DNA of 64,000 nt from Lysinibacillus telephonicus (GTDB lineage: Bacteria > Bacillota > Bacilli > Bacillales_A > Planococcaceae): the NCBI RefSeq assembly GCF_003966145.1, contig NZ_RXNR01000010.1, positions 1 through 64,000 of the forward strand, given 5' to 3'. Shown piece after piece: positions 52,361 to 61,386 of this stretch (within the stretch, counting starts at the first letter, position 1; each line of letters starts with the position of its first letter). The translations under genes and the position numbers were made by a program. The notes under the pieces were generated by a model. It searched no databases. It saw only the letters and a program-made list of their open reading frames with translations, and had not been told where the DNA came from.

Positions 52361-52385
52361 AAAAAAAATCCCGATATTCGGGATT
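52361..52385 (-). terminator. Terminator of hmoA
   Basis: AATCCCGA / TCGGGATT hairpin with a short loop followed on the minus strand by TTTTTTTT; it overlaps the stop codon. Confidence 0.8.
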
Positions 52386-52698
52386 AATTAATAACATTAT
52401 ATACTTCTTGGCTTGACTCAACTATATAATCTGGTTTCGGTTTTCCAGCATTCTCCTTATGTCCAGCTATATGATCTGGATGCTTCTCCCAGCCTTTCCA
52501 TGCTTCCTCTGACTCCCAACGTATCATTATAAGAACCTCTTCATCGCCTCGTCTTACTTTTTTCAATAATACTTGTTTATCAATAAAACCAGGTTGTTGC
52601 TCTAACAAAGATGGACTACTTTTCTTCGTTGCAAAACGTTCTACAATCTTATCTGAATTTCCTTCAGTTACAATTATTCGCTTAATTTGAACAAACAT
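52384..52698 (-). CDS. hmoA: Heme-degrading monooxygenase HmoA (IsdG-like)
   Basis: 104 residues, CAAGGAGG upstream. ABM fold: MFVQIKRIIVTEGNSDKIVE, QQPGFIDKQVL, then VRRGDEEVLIMIRWESEEAW and KHPDHIAGHKENAGKPKPDY with the likely heme-ligand histidine. Close to B. subtilis HmoA. It opens heme to release iron, fitting its place after the siderophore-binding protein; a terminator between the two suggests partial read-through or a separate promoter. Confidence 0.9.
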   Translation of the reverse strand: MFVQIKRIIVTEGNSDKIVERFATKKSSPSLLEQQPGFIDKQVLLKKVRRGDEEVLIMIRWESEEAWKGWEKHPDHIAGHKENAGKPKPDYIVESSQEVYNVIN

Positions 52699-52711
52699 TT
52701 TTTTCCTCCTT

Positions 52712-52750
52712 GAGAAAAAGCTGTCCTATTTTTGGACAGCTTTTTATTTT
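52712..52750 (-). terminator. Terminator between yclQ-like gene and hmoA
   Basis: AAAAAGCTGTCC / GGACAGCTTTTT with a 7-nt loop and U-run. Confidence 0.85.
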
Positions 52751-52758
52751 AATAATTA

Positions 52759-53751
52759 TTAACTTAATTTCTCAATTATTTCTTGAATTTTTAATAGCTC
52801 AGATTGTAAACCGCCTCCAGCTAAGTACCATAGAGCACCATCTAAGTAAATAATTTTACCATTCTGAGCAGCTGTTGTTTTGTTAATAATATCATTTTCG
52901 ATTGCTTCTTTAATGTTTGATTCTCCACCTGTAGCAGCTACACGGTCAACTACGAATAAAACATCTGGGTTAATTTCTAATACTTGTTCATAGCTTAATT
53001 TAGCACCGTGAGTTGAATTTTCAAGTGATTCATCAGCAGGTGTAAACCCATATACACTGTGTACATGTCCGTAACGTGAACCATCTCCAGGGCCATATGC
53101 AGATAATGTTTCATTGTAAAGAGTTACTAAAGCTTTACCGCTATCAGCAGCGATTGCTTTTACTTCTTCTAAAGCTTTATCAATTTCAGCAAGTTTAGCA
53201 TCAGCTTCTTCTTGTTTATCGAACAATTGACCTGCAATATTAACTGATGCTTTGAATGAATCATAGTAATTTGAAGAATCAGTTCCAACAAATACTGTTG
53301 GTGCAATTTCACTTAATTGCTCATAGAAGTCGCCTTGACGACCTGAAATGAAAATTGCATCTGGTTCCATTGCAGCAATGTCTTCAAGTAACGGTTCTTT
53401 TAAACCACCAGCATTTAAATATTTATCGTCAGCATATTTAGCTAAATGTTCTGGGAAATTCCCTTTAGCAACAGCCATTACATCAACACCTAAAGCGTCT
53501 AATGTATCTAAGAATCCATAATCGAATACAACAATTTTTTCTGGAGCTTTATCAAAAGTTACATCTTCATAGCCTTCAACTGTAGATTTAATTGTTAGTG
53601 GGAAAGCTGAAGCTTCTTCTGTTGCAGTTTCTGTCTCCGTTTCAGCTGCATTGTTTGTTTCCTCACTTACTTCTTCCTCTTTAGAACCACAAGCTGTTAA
53701 AACTAAAAGTAGCATAGCCATAACAACCGTTAATAACTTCCAATTCTTCAT
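52759..53751 (-). CDS. yclQ: Siderophore-binding lipoprotein, petrobactin type (YclQ-like)
   Basis: 330 residues. Lipobox LTAC (Cys about 21), a Glu/Thr-rich linker to about residue 48, then a class III binding protein: PEKIVVFDYGFLDTLDALGV, PDAIFISGRQGDFYEQLSEI, GPGDGSRYGHVHSVYGF, PDVLFVVDRVAATGG. This is close to YclQ of B. subtilis, which binds petrobactin and related catecholate siderophores. It has its own Fur-box promoter, separate from the permease genes. Confidence 0.9.
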   Translation of the reverse strand: MKNWKLLTVVMAMLLLVLTACGSKEEEVSEETNNAAETETETATEEASAFPLTIKSTVEGYEDVTFDKAPEKIVVFDYGFLDTLDALGVDVMAVAKGNFPEHLAKYADDKYLNAGGLKEPLLEDIAAMEPDAIFISGRQGDFYEQLSEIAPTVFVGTDSSNYYDSFKASVNIAGQLFDKQEEADAKLAEIDKALEEVKAIAADSGKALVTLYNETLSAYGPGDGSRYGHVHSVYGFTPADESLENSTHGAKLSYEQVLEINPDVLFVVDRVAATGGESNIKEAIENDIINKTTAAQNGKIIYLDGALWYLAGGGLQSELLKIQEIIEKLS

Positions 53752-53768
53752 ATTTTATTCTCTCCTAT

Positions 53769-53797
53769 CTTTTATCGATACTGATAATCATTATCAA
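53769..53797 (-). promoter_or_regulatory. Fur-controlled promoter of yclQ-like gene
   Basis: Minus strand TTGATA (53792-53797), 17-bp spacer, TAAAAG (53769-53774). The 15-bp perfect palindrome TGATAATCATTATCA at 53782-53796 (7-1-7 Fur box) covers the -35 and spacer, so bound Fur would block RNA polymerase. Confidence 0.85.
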
Positions 53798-54026
53798 CTA
53801 ATTGAAATTATATCATTCTTATCGTATTCGTCAATGTCTTTTTTTATAATTTGTTAATTTTGTTAAATTTGTTAAGAAAGGGCTTGCACTATACTACATA
53901 TTTGATCGACTTTTTGTAGCCATCCCGTTTTAGACACCTATTCGATTTTAAAGGATACACAAACTATTCCCTCGAATTAGGTACAAACTATTGTTTTCTA
54001 AAAACTTTATAACAGCATATTAAGCA
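53798..54026. other. Intergenic stretch between yclP and yclQ-like genes
   Basis: A+T-rich; no ORF or RNA found. It separates the permease/ATPase operon from the binding-protein unit. Confidence 0.35.
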
Positions 54027-54029
54027 TAA

Positions 54030-54073
54030 AAAATGATTTAGAAAAACAGAAATGCTTCCCTAAATCATTTTAC
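54030..54073 (-). terminator. Terminator of yclNOP-like operon
   Basis: AAAATGATTTAG / CTAAATCATTTT with a loop of about 18 nt, then TTATGC on the minus strand after six T. Confidence 0.7.
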
Positions 54074-54076
54074 TTC

Positions 54077-54844
54077 TTAAGAATGAGAATTAAAATATAC
54101 ACAAATACGGCATCCATTTTGCTCTTGTACAGGGATATCCATATCATAAATTTGCTTTAATGCATCTGAATTAATAATTTCATCTGTTGGTCCTTCTTTA
54201 ACAACTCGACCATCCTTTAATGCAACAATACGATCTGAATAAACAGAAGCAAAGTTAATATCATGAAGAACGATAACTACAGTTTTGCCAAGTTCATCTA
54301 CAAGCTTGCGCAAAATTTTCATAATTTGAACTGAATGCTTCATATCCAAGTTATTTAGTGGTTCATCAAGCAATACATAATCAGTGTCCTGTGCAATTAC
54401 CATTGCGATAAACGCACGCTGACGTTGACCGCCAGATAATTCATCTAAATAACTATGTTGAATATCAATTAAGTTCATATATTCAAGTGCTTGGTCAACA
54501 TATTTTATATCCTCATTCGTTAAACGACCTTTTGAGTATGGGTATCGACCGAAAGAAACGAGCTCACGAATCGTCAATCGCACATTCATGAAATTAGATT
54601 GTTTTAATATAGATACGCGTTTAGCGAATTCATCAGATTTGATACGGCGAACATCATTAGTATCTAATAGCACTTCACCTGTATCAGCGTTAAGTAAACG
54701 ACTAACCATTGAAAGTAGTGTTGATTTCCCCGCACCATTTGGACCAATAAAAGATGTTATTTTACCAGTTTCAATAGTTACGGAAACGTTATCAACTACT
54801 GCTTTCTTTCCAAAGAATTTACTTAATTCTTTAACTTGAATCAT
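54077..54844 (-). CDS. yclP: Siderophore ABC transporter ATP-binding protein (YclP-like)
   Basis: 255 residues. Walker A GPNGAGKST (about 34-42), signature LSGGQRQRAFIAMV, Walker B DYVLLDEPLNNLD, switch histidine in VIVLHDINFA. It powers the YclN/YclO-like permease pair. Its start overlaps the permease stop by four bases. Confidence 0.94.
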   Translation of the reverse strand: MIQVKELSKFFGKKAVVDNVSVTIETGKITSFIGPNGAGKSTLLSMVSRLLNADTGEVLLDTNDVRRIKSDEFAKRVSILKQSNFMNVRLTIRELVSFGRYPYSKGRLTNEDIKYVDQALEYMNLIDIQHSYLDELSGGQRQRAFIAMVIAQDTDYVLLDEPLNNLDMKHSVQIMKILRKLVDELGKTVVIVLHDINFASVYSDRIVALKDGRVVKEGPTDEIINSDALKQIYDMDIPVQEQNGCRICVYFNSHS

Positions 54845-55794
54845 CCTGCAGCCCTACTTTCCCTTAATAGTAAGTAAATAAAGTATATTCCACCTATAAA
54901 GTTAATAATGACACTTAAAGTTGTAGATAGTTCAAAAATATGTTCTACAATAAACTGTCCTCCAACCAACGCAATAATACTAATTAAGCTTGCACCAGCT
55001 ATCAATACAGAGTGTTTGTATGTCGGTAAATATTGATATGAGAGATTTGCCACAATCAAACCTAAAAATGTTATTGGACCAACAAGAGCTGTCGATGTTG
55101 CAATTAAAATTGCAGATAGTACAAGGACATTCATAACAAGTCTGTCATAATTCACACCAAGATTAATTGCGTTCTCTCGTCCTAAAGACATAACATCTAG
55201 CTGTCGCATGATTTTAAAGCCATAAATAAACGCCACTATTAGAATTGCAAATGCTACCCACACTAAATCGGCATTTACCTTTGAAAAACTTGCAAACAAC
55301 TTACTCTGTAAATTCAAATATTCATTAGGATCTATCAATACTTGTAAAAATGTCGTTGCACTTCCCAGCAGTGTTCCAAGAACCATCCCTACTAACAATA
55401 AGAAATAAATTGGGAACTTATCTGCCCTAAATAGGAAGCGATATAAAATAAGAGCAAACAACACCATTAGAACAATAGAAATTGTAAAGTTTAAATACTT
55501 ATTAATAACTAAAATTGAAGTCGACCCTAGAAAGAAATATATACACGTTTGTACAACTTGATACATTGAGTCAAGACCCATAACAGAAGGCGTTAAAATT
55601 CTGTTATGGGTAATTGTTTGGAAGACAACAGTTGAATAAGCAATAGCAATACCCGTGATTGACATTGCAAAAATTTTTATAAGCCTTCTTGGAAATGCGT
55701 AGCTAAAGCCGCCTTTTATGTCATAGAATGCATAAAGTAAAATACACACAATTGCAATAACAGCTAGTAATATTAATTTCACACTATTTCGCAT
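54841..55794 (-). CDS. yclO: Siderophore ABC transporter permease (YclO-like)
   Basis: 317 residues, about nine to ten membrane segments of the FecCD/BtuC type: SITGIAIAYSTVVFQTITHN, ILTPSVMGLDS, MSLGRENAINLGVNYDRLVM, ALVGPITFLGLIVANLSY. Second permease subunit; overlaps the first permease gene by 11 bases and the ATPase gene by four. Confidence 0.93.
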   Translation of the reverse strand: MRNSVKLILLAVIAIVCILLYAFYDIKGGFSYAFPRRLIKIFAMSITGIAIAYSTVVFQTITHNRILTPSVMGLDSMYQVVQTCIYFFLGSTSILVINKYLNFTISIVLMVLFALILYRFLFRADKFPIYFLLLVGMVLGTLLGSATTFLQVLIDPNEYLNLQSKLFASFSKVNADLVWVAFAILIVAFIYGFKIMRQLDVMSLGRENAINLGVNYDRLVMNVLVLSAILIATSTALVGPITFLGLIVANLSYQYLPTYKHSVLIAGASLISIIALVGGQFIVEHIFELSTTLSVIINFIGGIYFIYLLLRESRAAG

Positions 55795-56737
55795 ATGCTC
55801 TCCCCCTAAACAACATGATTAAGAAGATAGCACTACCGATTACACCGACTGTTAAACTAATTGGTATCTCATACGGATAAATAATAATTCGTCCAACAAT
55901 ATCACATGCTAATAAAAATACAACACCTAATAGAGCAGTATGTGGCAGCGTCTTTGCTAAATTATCTCCCTTAAATATAGATACAAGGTTAGGAACGATT
56001 AACCCTAAAAATGGTATAATCCCTACCGTTAAAACTACTGTAGTAGAAATTAGGGCTACCAGCACTAATCCTAAGTTCAGAACAAACTTATAATGAACTC
56101 CAAGATTTTTTGCAAAATCTTCTCCCATCCCCGCTACAGTAAAACGATTCGCATATATGTACGCAATAATCAATACTGGAATACTTAAATATAGAAGTTC
56201 ATATCGACCTTTAATGATTAATGAGAAATCTCCAATTAACCATGCATCGATATTTTGAAGTAAATCTGCCTCATACGCAAAAAATACAGTGATAGCAGAT
56301 AATATGTTACCGTACATAATCCCGATTAATGGAATGAAAATTGCATCTTTAAATTTAATACGGTTTAAAATTTGCATAAATACAAGTGTCCCTATTAACG
56401 CAAAGGCGAAGCAAAATATTATTTGCTGTGTATAGCTCGCACTTGTAAATAAAAGCATACAAATTAGAATCCCGAGCTTAGCAGCGTCTAATGTACCTGC
56501 AGTTGTTGGCGATACAAATTTATTTCTACTTAAACTTTGCATTATTAAACCAGCAACACTCATTCCAATACCAGCTAATATAATAGAAGCTAGGCGAGGA
56601 ATACGGCTAATATAGAAGATTTCTGCTTCATCAGAACCGAAATCTAGTAAATCCATTGGTGTAATGTCTGTAGCACCAAGAAATAACGATATACTCGATA
56701 ATACAATTGCGGCTAGTACTAAAATCCAAAGTCTCAT
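55784..56737 (-). CDS. yclN: Siderophore ABC transporter permease (YclN-like)
   Basis: 317 residues from ATG at 56737 (CGGGGA upstream). The frame is open to an ATG at 56788, but that would put the Fur box inside the coding region. FecCD family: RIPRLASIILAGIGMSVAGL, LSRNKFVSPTTAGTLDAAKL, GMGEDFAKNLGVHYKFVLNL, GIIPFLGLIVPNLVSIF. First gene of the permease-permease-ATPase operon. Confidence 0.92.
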   Translation of the reverse strand: MRLWILVLAAIVLSSISLFLGATDITPMDLLDFGSDEAEIFYISRIPRLASIILAGIGMSVAGLIMQSLSRNKFVSPTTAGTLDAAKLGILICMLLFTSASYTQQIIFCFAFALIGTLVFMQILNRIKFKDAIFIPLIGIMYGNILSAITVFFAYEADLLQNIDAWLIGDFSLIIKGRYELLYLSIPVLIIAYIYANRFTVAGMGEDFAKNLGVHYKFVLNLGLVLVALISTTVVLTVGIIPFLGLIVPNLVSIFKGDNLAKTLPHTALLGVVFLLACDIVGRIIIYPYEIPISLTVGVIGSAIFLIMLFRGRAYAK

Positions 56738-56766
56738 TATAATCCCCGATAATTTTATTTTATAGT

Positions 56767-56785
56767 GAAAATGATTATCATTATT
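56767..56785 (-). promoter_or_regulatory. Fur box before yclN-like gene
   Basis: GAAAATGATTATCATTATT matches the 19-bp Fur consensus (GATAATGATTATCATTATC) at 17 positions. It overlaps a minus-strand promoter TGAATA, 17 bp, TATAAA. Confidence 0.85.
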
Positions 56786-57126
56786 CATTATATTTTATTA
56801 TAGCATATAATTTTTTCTACTCCAATACTAATTGAGAACTTTTATCACCATTTCAGACTAAATAACAATCATTTAAATATTAAAAAAAGGGTTTGTAAAG
56901 TGCAGGAAATATATTAGAAGGAAGGATAAATGTCATAAGATAAACTAAAAAAAAATTGTATGGTATATATATTATTATAACATTATACGGTTTAAGCTAT
57001 TAAAATCTTCATATAAGATGTTTTTCGAGAAAAAGCGTAAAGGCAAAATAACTGTCTTTCCTTTCGATATATTCTTAGCACCTTGATTTCGAAGAGATCA
57101 TTAAATTTTAGTCTTTATTTCCAAGT
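56786..57126. other. A+T-rich intergenic region
   Basis: About 340 bases between the iron operon and the next terminator. No ORF with a ribosome binding site survives (AAGGAAGGATAA at about 56921 is followed by ATG TCA TAA). No RNA motif recognised. Confidence 0.4.
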
Positions 57127-57170
57127 AAAAAGAACTTAATTCAAATTTCTTGAATTAAGTTCTAAAAAGT
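57127..57170 (-). terminator. Terminator of the DUF6612 lipoprotein gene
   Basis: AGAACTTAATTCA and its complement, 7-nt loop, followed on the minus strand by TTTTTAC. Confidence 0.85.
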
Positions 57171-58043
57171 TTAGTATTGAACTTCTACAGCTTGATCAAT
57201 TACTTCTTGTGGTATTGTGATGGCTTCGACTTCATTGAAGTTGTTGAACGCTATTTTTGCATCCGTTGAAATCTTCATTGATTTCCCATCAATGTCAATT
57301 GTGATATCAAAAATTGTATCCATCGCATGAATATCGAATGTTTCTTTATCAATTTTAATTACATAATTAATATTATCGAACTTCATATTCTCAATGATTT
57401 TTTGTTCTTCTTCAGTCACACCCATCATTTCCGTTACTCGCATTTGTTCTAAAATAAATTCACTAAACTTTTCACTAGCTGCATTTAATTTCAATACATA
57501 TTCTGTTTCAGTTTGTTCAAAAGTAAAATCTTCAATAAATGATTCAAACTGTTTTAACTGTTCGGACGCATTCACTTGATTTACAGTTTGTCCGGCGATT
57601 GCTTCAAATTGTTCAGATGGAAGCTTCATCCACTGCTTCGTTTCAGGGTTTTCCATGAAAAACCCTTCCTCAGACATGTACATTTCCATATCAACGTTCA
57701 TATTTTCTCCCGTCGCAGGATCTGCCATTGTCATTGCTCCATCTATATGCATAGATAGCGGTTCGCTAACCATATCCATTGTCATATCAGCAGATGAGCC
57801 CATTTCATAAGCTTCAGTACCATCATTTAACTCCATTTTTTGGTTCATATTAATATCTGCACTAACACTTTCCAATGTGTTTTGTCGTTCTATTGCCTTT
57901 TCATAAACTTCTTGTAAAGTTAGCTCACTTTTGTTACTAACTTCTTTTCCCTCTTCTCCTGATGTTGGCTCAGCAGTACTATTACATGCCGATAAAGCTA
58001 GCACTAATAAACTTACCAAACATAGCATGACTACTTTTTTCAT
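57171..58043 (-). CDS. Lipoprotein, DUF6612 type
   Basis: 290 residues with lipobox LSAC (Cys about 20), then ELTLQEVYEKAIERQNTLES and repeated beta-strand segments (SADINMNQKMEL, MEMYMSEEGFFMENPETKQW, YVIKIDKETFDIHAMDTIFD). It is methionine- and aspartate-rich. The fold appears LolA/LppX-like, as for the lipoprotein at 9812, and the function is unknown. Confidence 0.83.
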   Translation of the reverse strand: MKKVVMLCLVSLLVLALSACNSTAEPTSGEEGKEVSNKSELTLQEVYEKAIERQNTLESVSADINMNQKMELNDGTEAYEMGSSADMTMDMVSEPLSMHIDGAMTMADPATGENMNVDMEMYMSEEGFFMENPETKQWMKLPSEQFEAIAGQTVNQVNASEQLKQFESFIEDFTFEQTETEYVLKLNAASEKFSEFILEQMRVTEMMGVTEEEQKIIENMKFDNINYVIKIDKETFDIHAMDTIFDITIDIDGKSMKISTDAKIAFNNFNEVEAITIPQEVIDQAVEVQY

Positions 58044-58159
58044 TATTATTCCATCCTTTCAAATTGTTGGTACCAATTTAGGTTAACATTTTTTTGCGAA
58101 AGGATAATGAGTAATTTGTATTTTTTTCTATTTATCCCCAAATAATACATACATACTAG

Positions 58160-58199
58160 AAAAAGTGGGTACTCATACACATATGAGATACCCACTTCT
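58160..58199 (-). terminator. Terminator of the peptide transporter gene
   Basis: AAGTGGGTA(T/C)CTCATA pairs with TATGAGTACCCACTT; minus strand continues TTTCTAG. Confidence 0.75.
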
Positions 58200-58224
58200 G
58201 CAACAAAAGGACCGATATTTTATA

Positions 58225-59712
58225 TTAATTAATTCCACGCATTGCCTTTGAAATAATCGGAGTTAAAACTAGCAAAATAACTCCTAGAATAATTGACATA
58301 GCTCCAAGTGCACCAAAGTACGTAATTTCTGATACTGCTTCATAAACAAGTACAAGTTGTGCATTTATAGCTTGGGCAGCAGCACTAGTTAAGAACCATA
58401 GTGACATTGTTTGAGCTGCAAACGCAGCTGGAGCAAGTTTTGTAGTTGCTGACAATCCAACCGGAGATAATAATAACTCCCCTACTACAACTAGGAAGAA
58501 TGATAGAACTAACCACCAAGGACTTACAAGTTCTGTTCCTCCTGACATTTTAGCTGGGATAATCATGACTAAGAATGATAGACCAGCAAAGAATAATGAA
58601 ATGGCAAACTTCTTAGGTGTTGATGGTTGTTTATTGCCTAGACGCAACCATAACCACGCAAAGACTGGTGCAAAAATAATGATGAACAATGGATTTAGAG
58701 ATTGGAACCAAGATGCTTGAAGTTCAAAGCCTCCAACCGATAAATCCGTTCGAGTATCAGCATACGTAGCTAAAATTGTTGCACCTTGTTCTTGGATCGC
58801 CCAGAACATTACCGCTGCAATAAATAAAGGGATATAAGCTAACAAACGAGATTTTTCATCTTTATTTGTTTTAGGACTGCGATACATAACAAAAAAGAAT
58901 ATTGTAGGAATTAATATACCAAGTGTTGTAATAATTAAACTAAACACTGCCATTGTTAAATTTCCAGTAGCATAAAGAATACCACCAATTACCAATATTG
59001 CGATAATTCCAATTGCGAAATTTCGAAGCGCTTTCTTTTTCTCAAGTTCGTTCATTGGATTTGGAATCTCTTGACCTGCTAATCCCAGATTTTTCTTTTG
59101 TGTTATATAGAACACAATTAAACCAATAAACATACCGATTGCTGCGATACCAAATCCTAAATGGAAGTTAACTGTTTCACCAATTGTTCCAACAATAAAC
59201 GGAGCAATGAATGCACCCATGTTAATACCCATATAGAAAATGCTAAAGCCTGAATCACGACGGTTATCTTTTTCGTCATACATATCTCCGACGATTGTTG
59301 AAACATTCGACTTTAATAAGCCTGTCCCAATAATAATAAATAGCATTGATATTAACAGCCCTGTAAAGCCTAGTGGTAATGCTAATATTATGTGACCAAT
59401 CATGATTAATATTCCACCGTAAAATACGGTCTTACGCGTTCCCCATACTCTGTCCGCAAACCATCCGCCAATAACACCAGACATATATACTAATGAACCA
59501 TACATCGCCATAATAGAGTTGGCAGTTCCGCGATCTAATCCTAAACCGCCTTCATGTAGCTCATAATACATATAGAAAATAAGAATGGCGCGCATTCCAT
59601 AGTAAGAAAATCGTTCCCAGAACTCAGTAAAGAATAATGTAAATAATCCTTTTGGATGTCCAAAGAAGCCCTTTTGAGGAACGGATTTGACTATTTCTTC
59701 TTTGCTGTACAT
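58225..59712 (-). CDS. dtpT: Di-/tripeptide:proton symporter (POT/PTR2 family)
   Basis: 495 residues from ATG at 59712 (GAAGAGGG seven bases upstream). Fourteen membrane segments. Motifs FFTEFWERFSYYGMRAILIF (ExxER for proton coupling) and FSIFYMGINMGAFIAP (PTR2 signature). Similar to YclF of B. subtilis, which there also lies near yclNOPQ. Imports small peptides. Confidence 0.93.
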   Translation of the reverse strand: MYSKEEIVKSVPQKGFFGHPKGLFTLFFTEFWERFSYYGMRAILIFYMYYELHEGGLGLDRGTANSIMAMYGSLVYMSGVIGGWFADRVWGTRKTVFYGGILIMIGHIILALPLGFTGLLISMLFIIIGTGLLKSNVSTIVGDMYDEKDNRRDSGFSIFYMGINMGAFIAPFIVGTIGETVNFHLGFGIAAIGMFIGLIVFYITQKKNLGLAGQEIPNPMNELEKKKALRNFAIGIIAILVIGGILYATGNLTMAVFSLIITTLGILIPTIFFFVMYRSPKTNKDEKSRLLAYIPLFIAAVMFWAIQEQGATILATYADTRTDLSVGGFELQASWFQSLNPLFIIIFAPVFAWLWLRLGNKQPSTPKKFAISLFFAGLSFLVMIIPAKMSGGTELVSPWWLVLSFFLVVVGELLLSPVGLSATTKLAPAAFAAQTMSLWFLTSAAAQAINAQLVLVYEAVSEITYFGALGAMSIILGVILLVLTPIISKAMRGIN

Positions 59713-59950
59713 CAAAATACCCTCTTCCGTTTTATTAAATGTTAGTTTTTTCTGACAATTTAGTTCGAAGTAATCAATTGTCTGACAACTGTTTTTTTAC
59801 AATAAAGCATTTTGAAAGTTTTTTCAATATATTATAAAAAAGTTCGAAATTTCTTTATCTTCTATAAATTCTTTCTATTTTTCTTCATTTAGCATCAATA
59901 ATGGCTTAGCTCTATTATTTCAAAATAATATTAGCTCTTTTTCCTCAATA

Positions 59951-59993
59951 AAAAAATAGGTAACGACCTTTTTATCGTTACCTATTTTTACTA
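59951..59993 (-). terminator. Terminator of hflX
   Basis: AAAATAGGTAACGA and its complement, 7-nt loop, U-run TTTTTTTATTG on the minus strand; overlaps the stop. Confidence 0.85.
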
Positions 59994-61277
59994 TTTTATT
60001 ACGTATTGTTCATATTTTTTCATTACCGACTCTTTTAATTCAACCTTAATTATTGTTCCACGTTCACCATATTCCATTTCTTTTATTAGAGCATTAGCAC
60101 TCAAGTATGCAGCGATATCACCTTTATCATAGGGGATTAACATTTCACAAGTTAAGTAATTCGAAAATATATGCTGGCGAATCTTTTGAATTAACTCATC
60201 CAGCCCCATCCCTTCTCTGGCGGAAATCCAAATATTATCGCCACTAACCAAAGGATAGTTAACATCTGCAACATCCGACTTATTATATACATAAACTGTT
60301 GGAATATCTTCTACACCAACATCTTTCAATGTTTTATTTGTAACATCCATCATAAAACGATACTCTTCGTTTGAAACATCGACAACATGTAATAACAAAT
60401 CAGCTTCCCTAGCCTCTTCTAATGTAGAACGAAAGGCCTTTACTAAGTGATGAGGCAATTTGCTAACAAATCCGACTGTATCCGTTAAAAGAAAAGACTT
60501 TTTATCTGGCAGCTCTATATTTCGTACTGAGGTATCAAGAGTTGCAAAAAGCATATCTTTTTCAAATACTTGCTTATTTTCCTCCTGTCCTAATTTTCGA
60601 AGTAATTGATTCATGATAGATGATTTCCCTGCATTTGTATATCCAACAAGTGAAACAACAGGAATTTCATTTTTACGACGTTTTTTTCTTTGTGTTTCAC
60701 GCTGTTCCTGCACATTTATCAAATCTTTTCGAAGTTTAGCAATTTGGTCCTCAATTTTTCGTCTGTCTAGCTCCAACTTCGTTTCACCAGCACCACGGTT
60801 TCTAAAGCCCCCTCCAGTACCACCGCCTTGTCTTGAAAGAGAGGCATGGAGTCCTACTAACCTTGGCAGCATATATTGGAGCTGAGCTAATTCTACTTGC
60901 ATTTTTGCTTCTCGTGTTTTTGCACGGCGATCAAAAATATCAAGTATTAACATCGTACGGTCAATAACTTTACATTCTAAATCATGCTCAAGATTACGAA
61001 TTTGAGAAGGAGAAAGCTCATCATTAAAAATAATTAGATTTGCATCTGTTTCATCAATGAAACGTTTTATTTCCTCGATTTTCCCTGTTCCAACATAGTG
61101 TGAGGGGTTGATGCGTTCTAAATTTTGTGTCACCTCACCTACTATTTCTACCTCAAGTGCTTGAGATAAATTCGCTAACTCTTCCATTGAGTACTGGAAA
61201 TTCTGGTCATTTTGCAAATTAACACCGACCAGTATTCCTCTTTCGATTATTACTTCAACTTCCTTCATATTTCTCAT
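59991..61277 (-). CDS. hflX: Ribosome-associated GTPase HflX
   Basis: 428 residues. N-terminal HflX domain (RGILVGVNLQ, YVGTGKIEEIKRFI), a Gly-rich loop GGGTGGGFRNRGAGETKLE, coiled coil, then the G domain: G1 GYTNAGKSS, G3 DTVGF, G4 NKSD and G5 SAREG. HflX splits stalled 70S ribosomes under stress. GGGGG precedes the ATG at 61277. Downstream of putP-like gene but separated by a terminator. Confidence 0.95.
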   Translation of the reverse strand: MRNMKEVEVIIERGILVGVNLQNDQNFQYSMEELANLSQALEVEIVGEVTQNLERINPSHYVGTGKIEEIKRFIDETDANLIIFNDELSPSQIRNLEHDLECKVIDRTMLILDIFDRRAKTREAKMQVELAQLQYMLPRLVGLHASLSRQGGGTGGGFRNRGAGETKLELDRRKIEDQIAKLRKDLINVQEQRETQRKKRRKNEIPVVSLVGYTNAGKSSIMNQLLRKLGQEENKQVFEKDMLFATLDTSVRNIELPDKKSFLLTDTVGFVSKLPHHLVKAFRSTLEEAREADLLLHVVDVSNEEYRFMMDVTNKTLKDVGVEDIPTVYVYNKSDVADVNYPLVSGDNIWISAREGMGLDELIQKIRQHIFSNYLTCEMLIPYDKGDIAAYLSANALIKEMEYGERGTIIKVELKESVMKKYEQYVIK

Positions 61278-61343
61278 TCATGTTCCCCCTATAGAGGTTT
61301 TTTCCCAATCGTATCTTATATTATATCCCTTTTTATATAAATA

Positions 61344-61378
61344 AAGACCCACACGAGGATTCGTGTAGGTCTTAAATA
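61344..61378 (-). terminator. Terminator of putP
   Basis: AAGACCTACACGA / TCGTGTGGGTCTT, 4-nt loop, then TATTTATAT on the minus strand. Confidence 0.75.
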
Positions 61379-61386
61379 TATACGGA

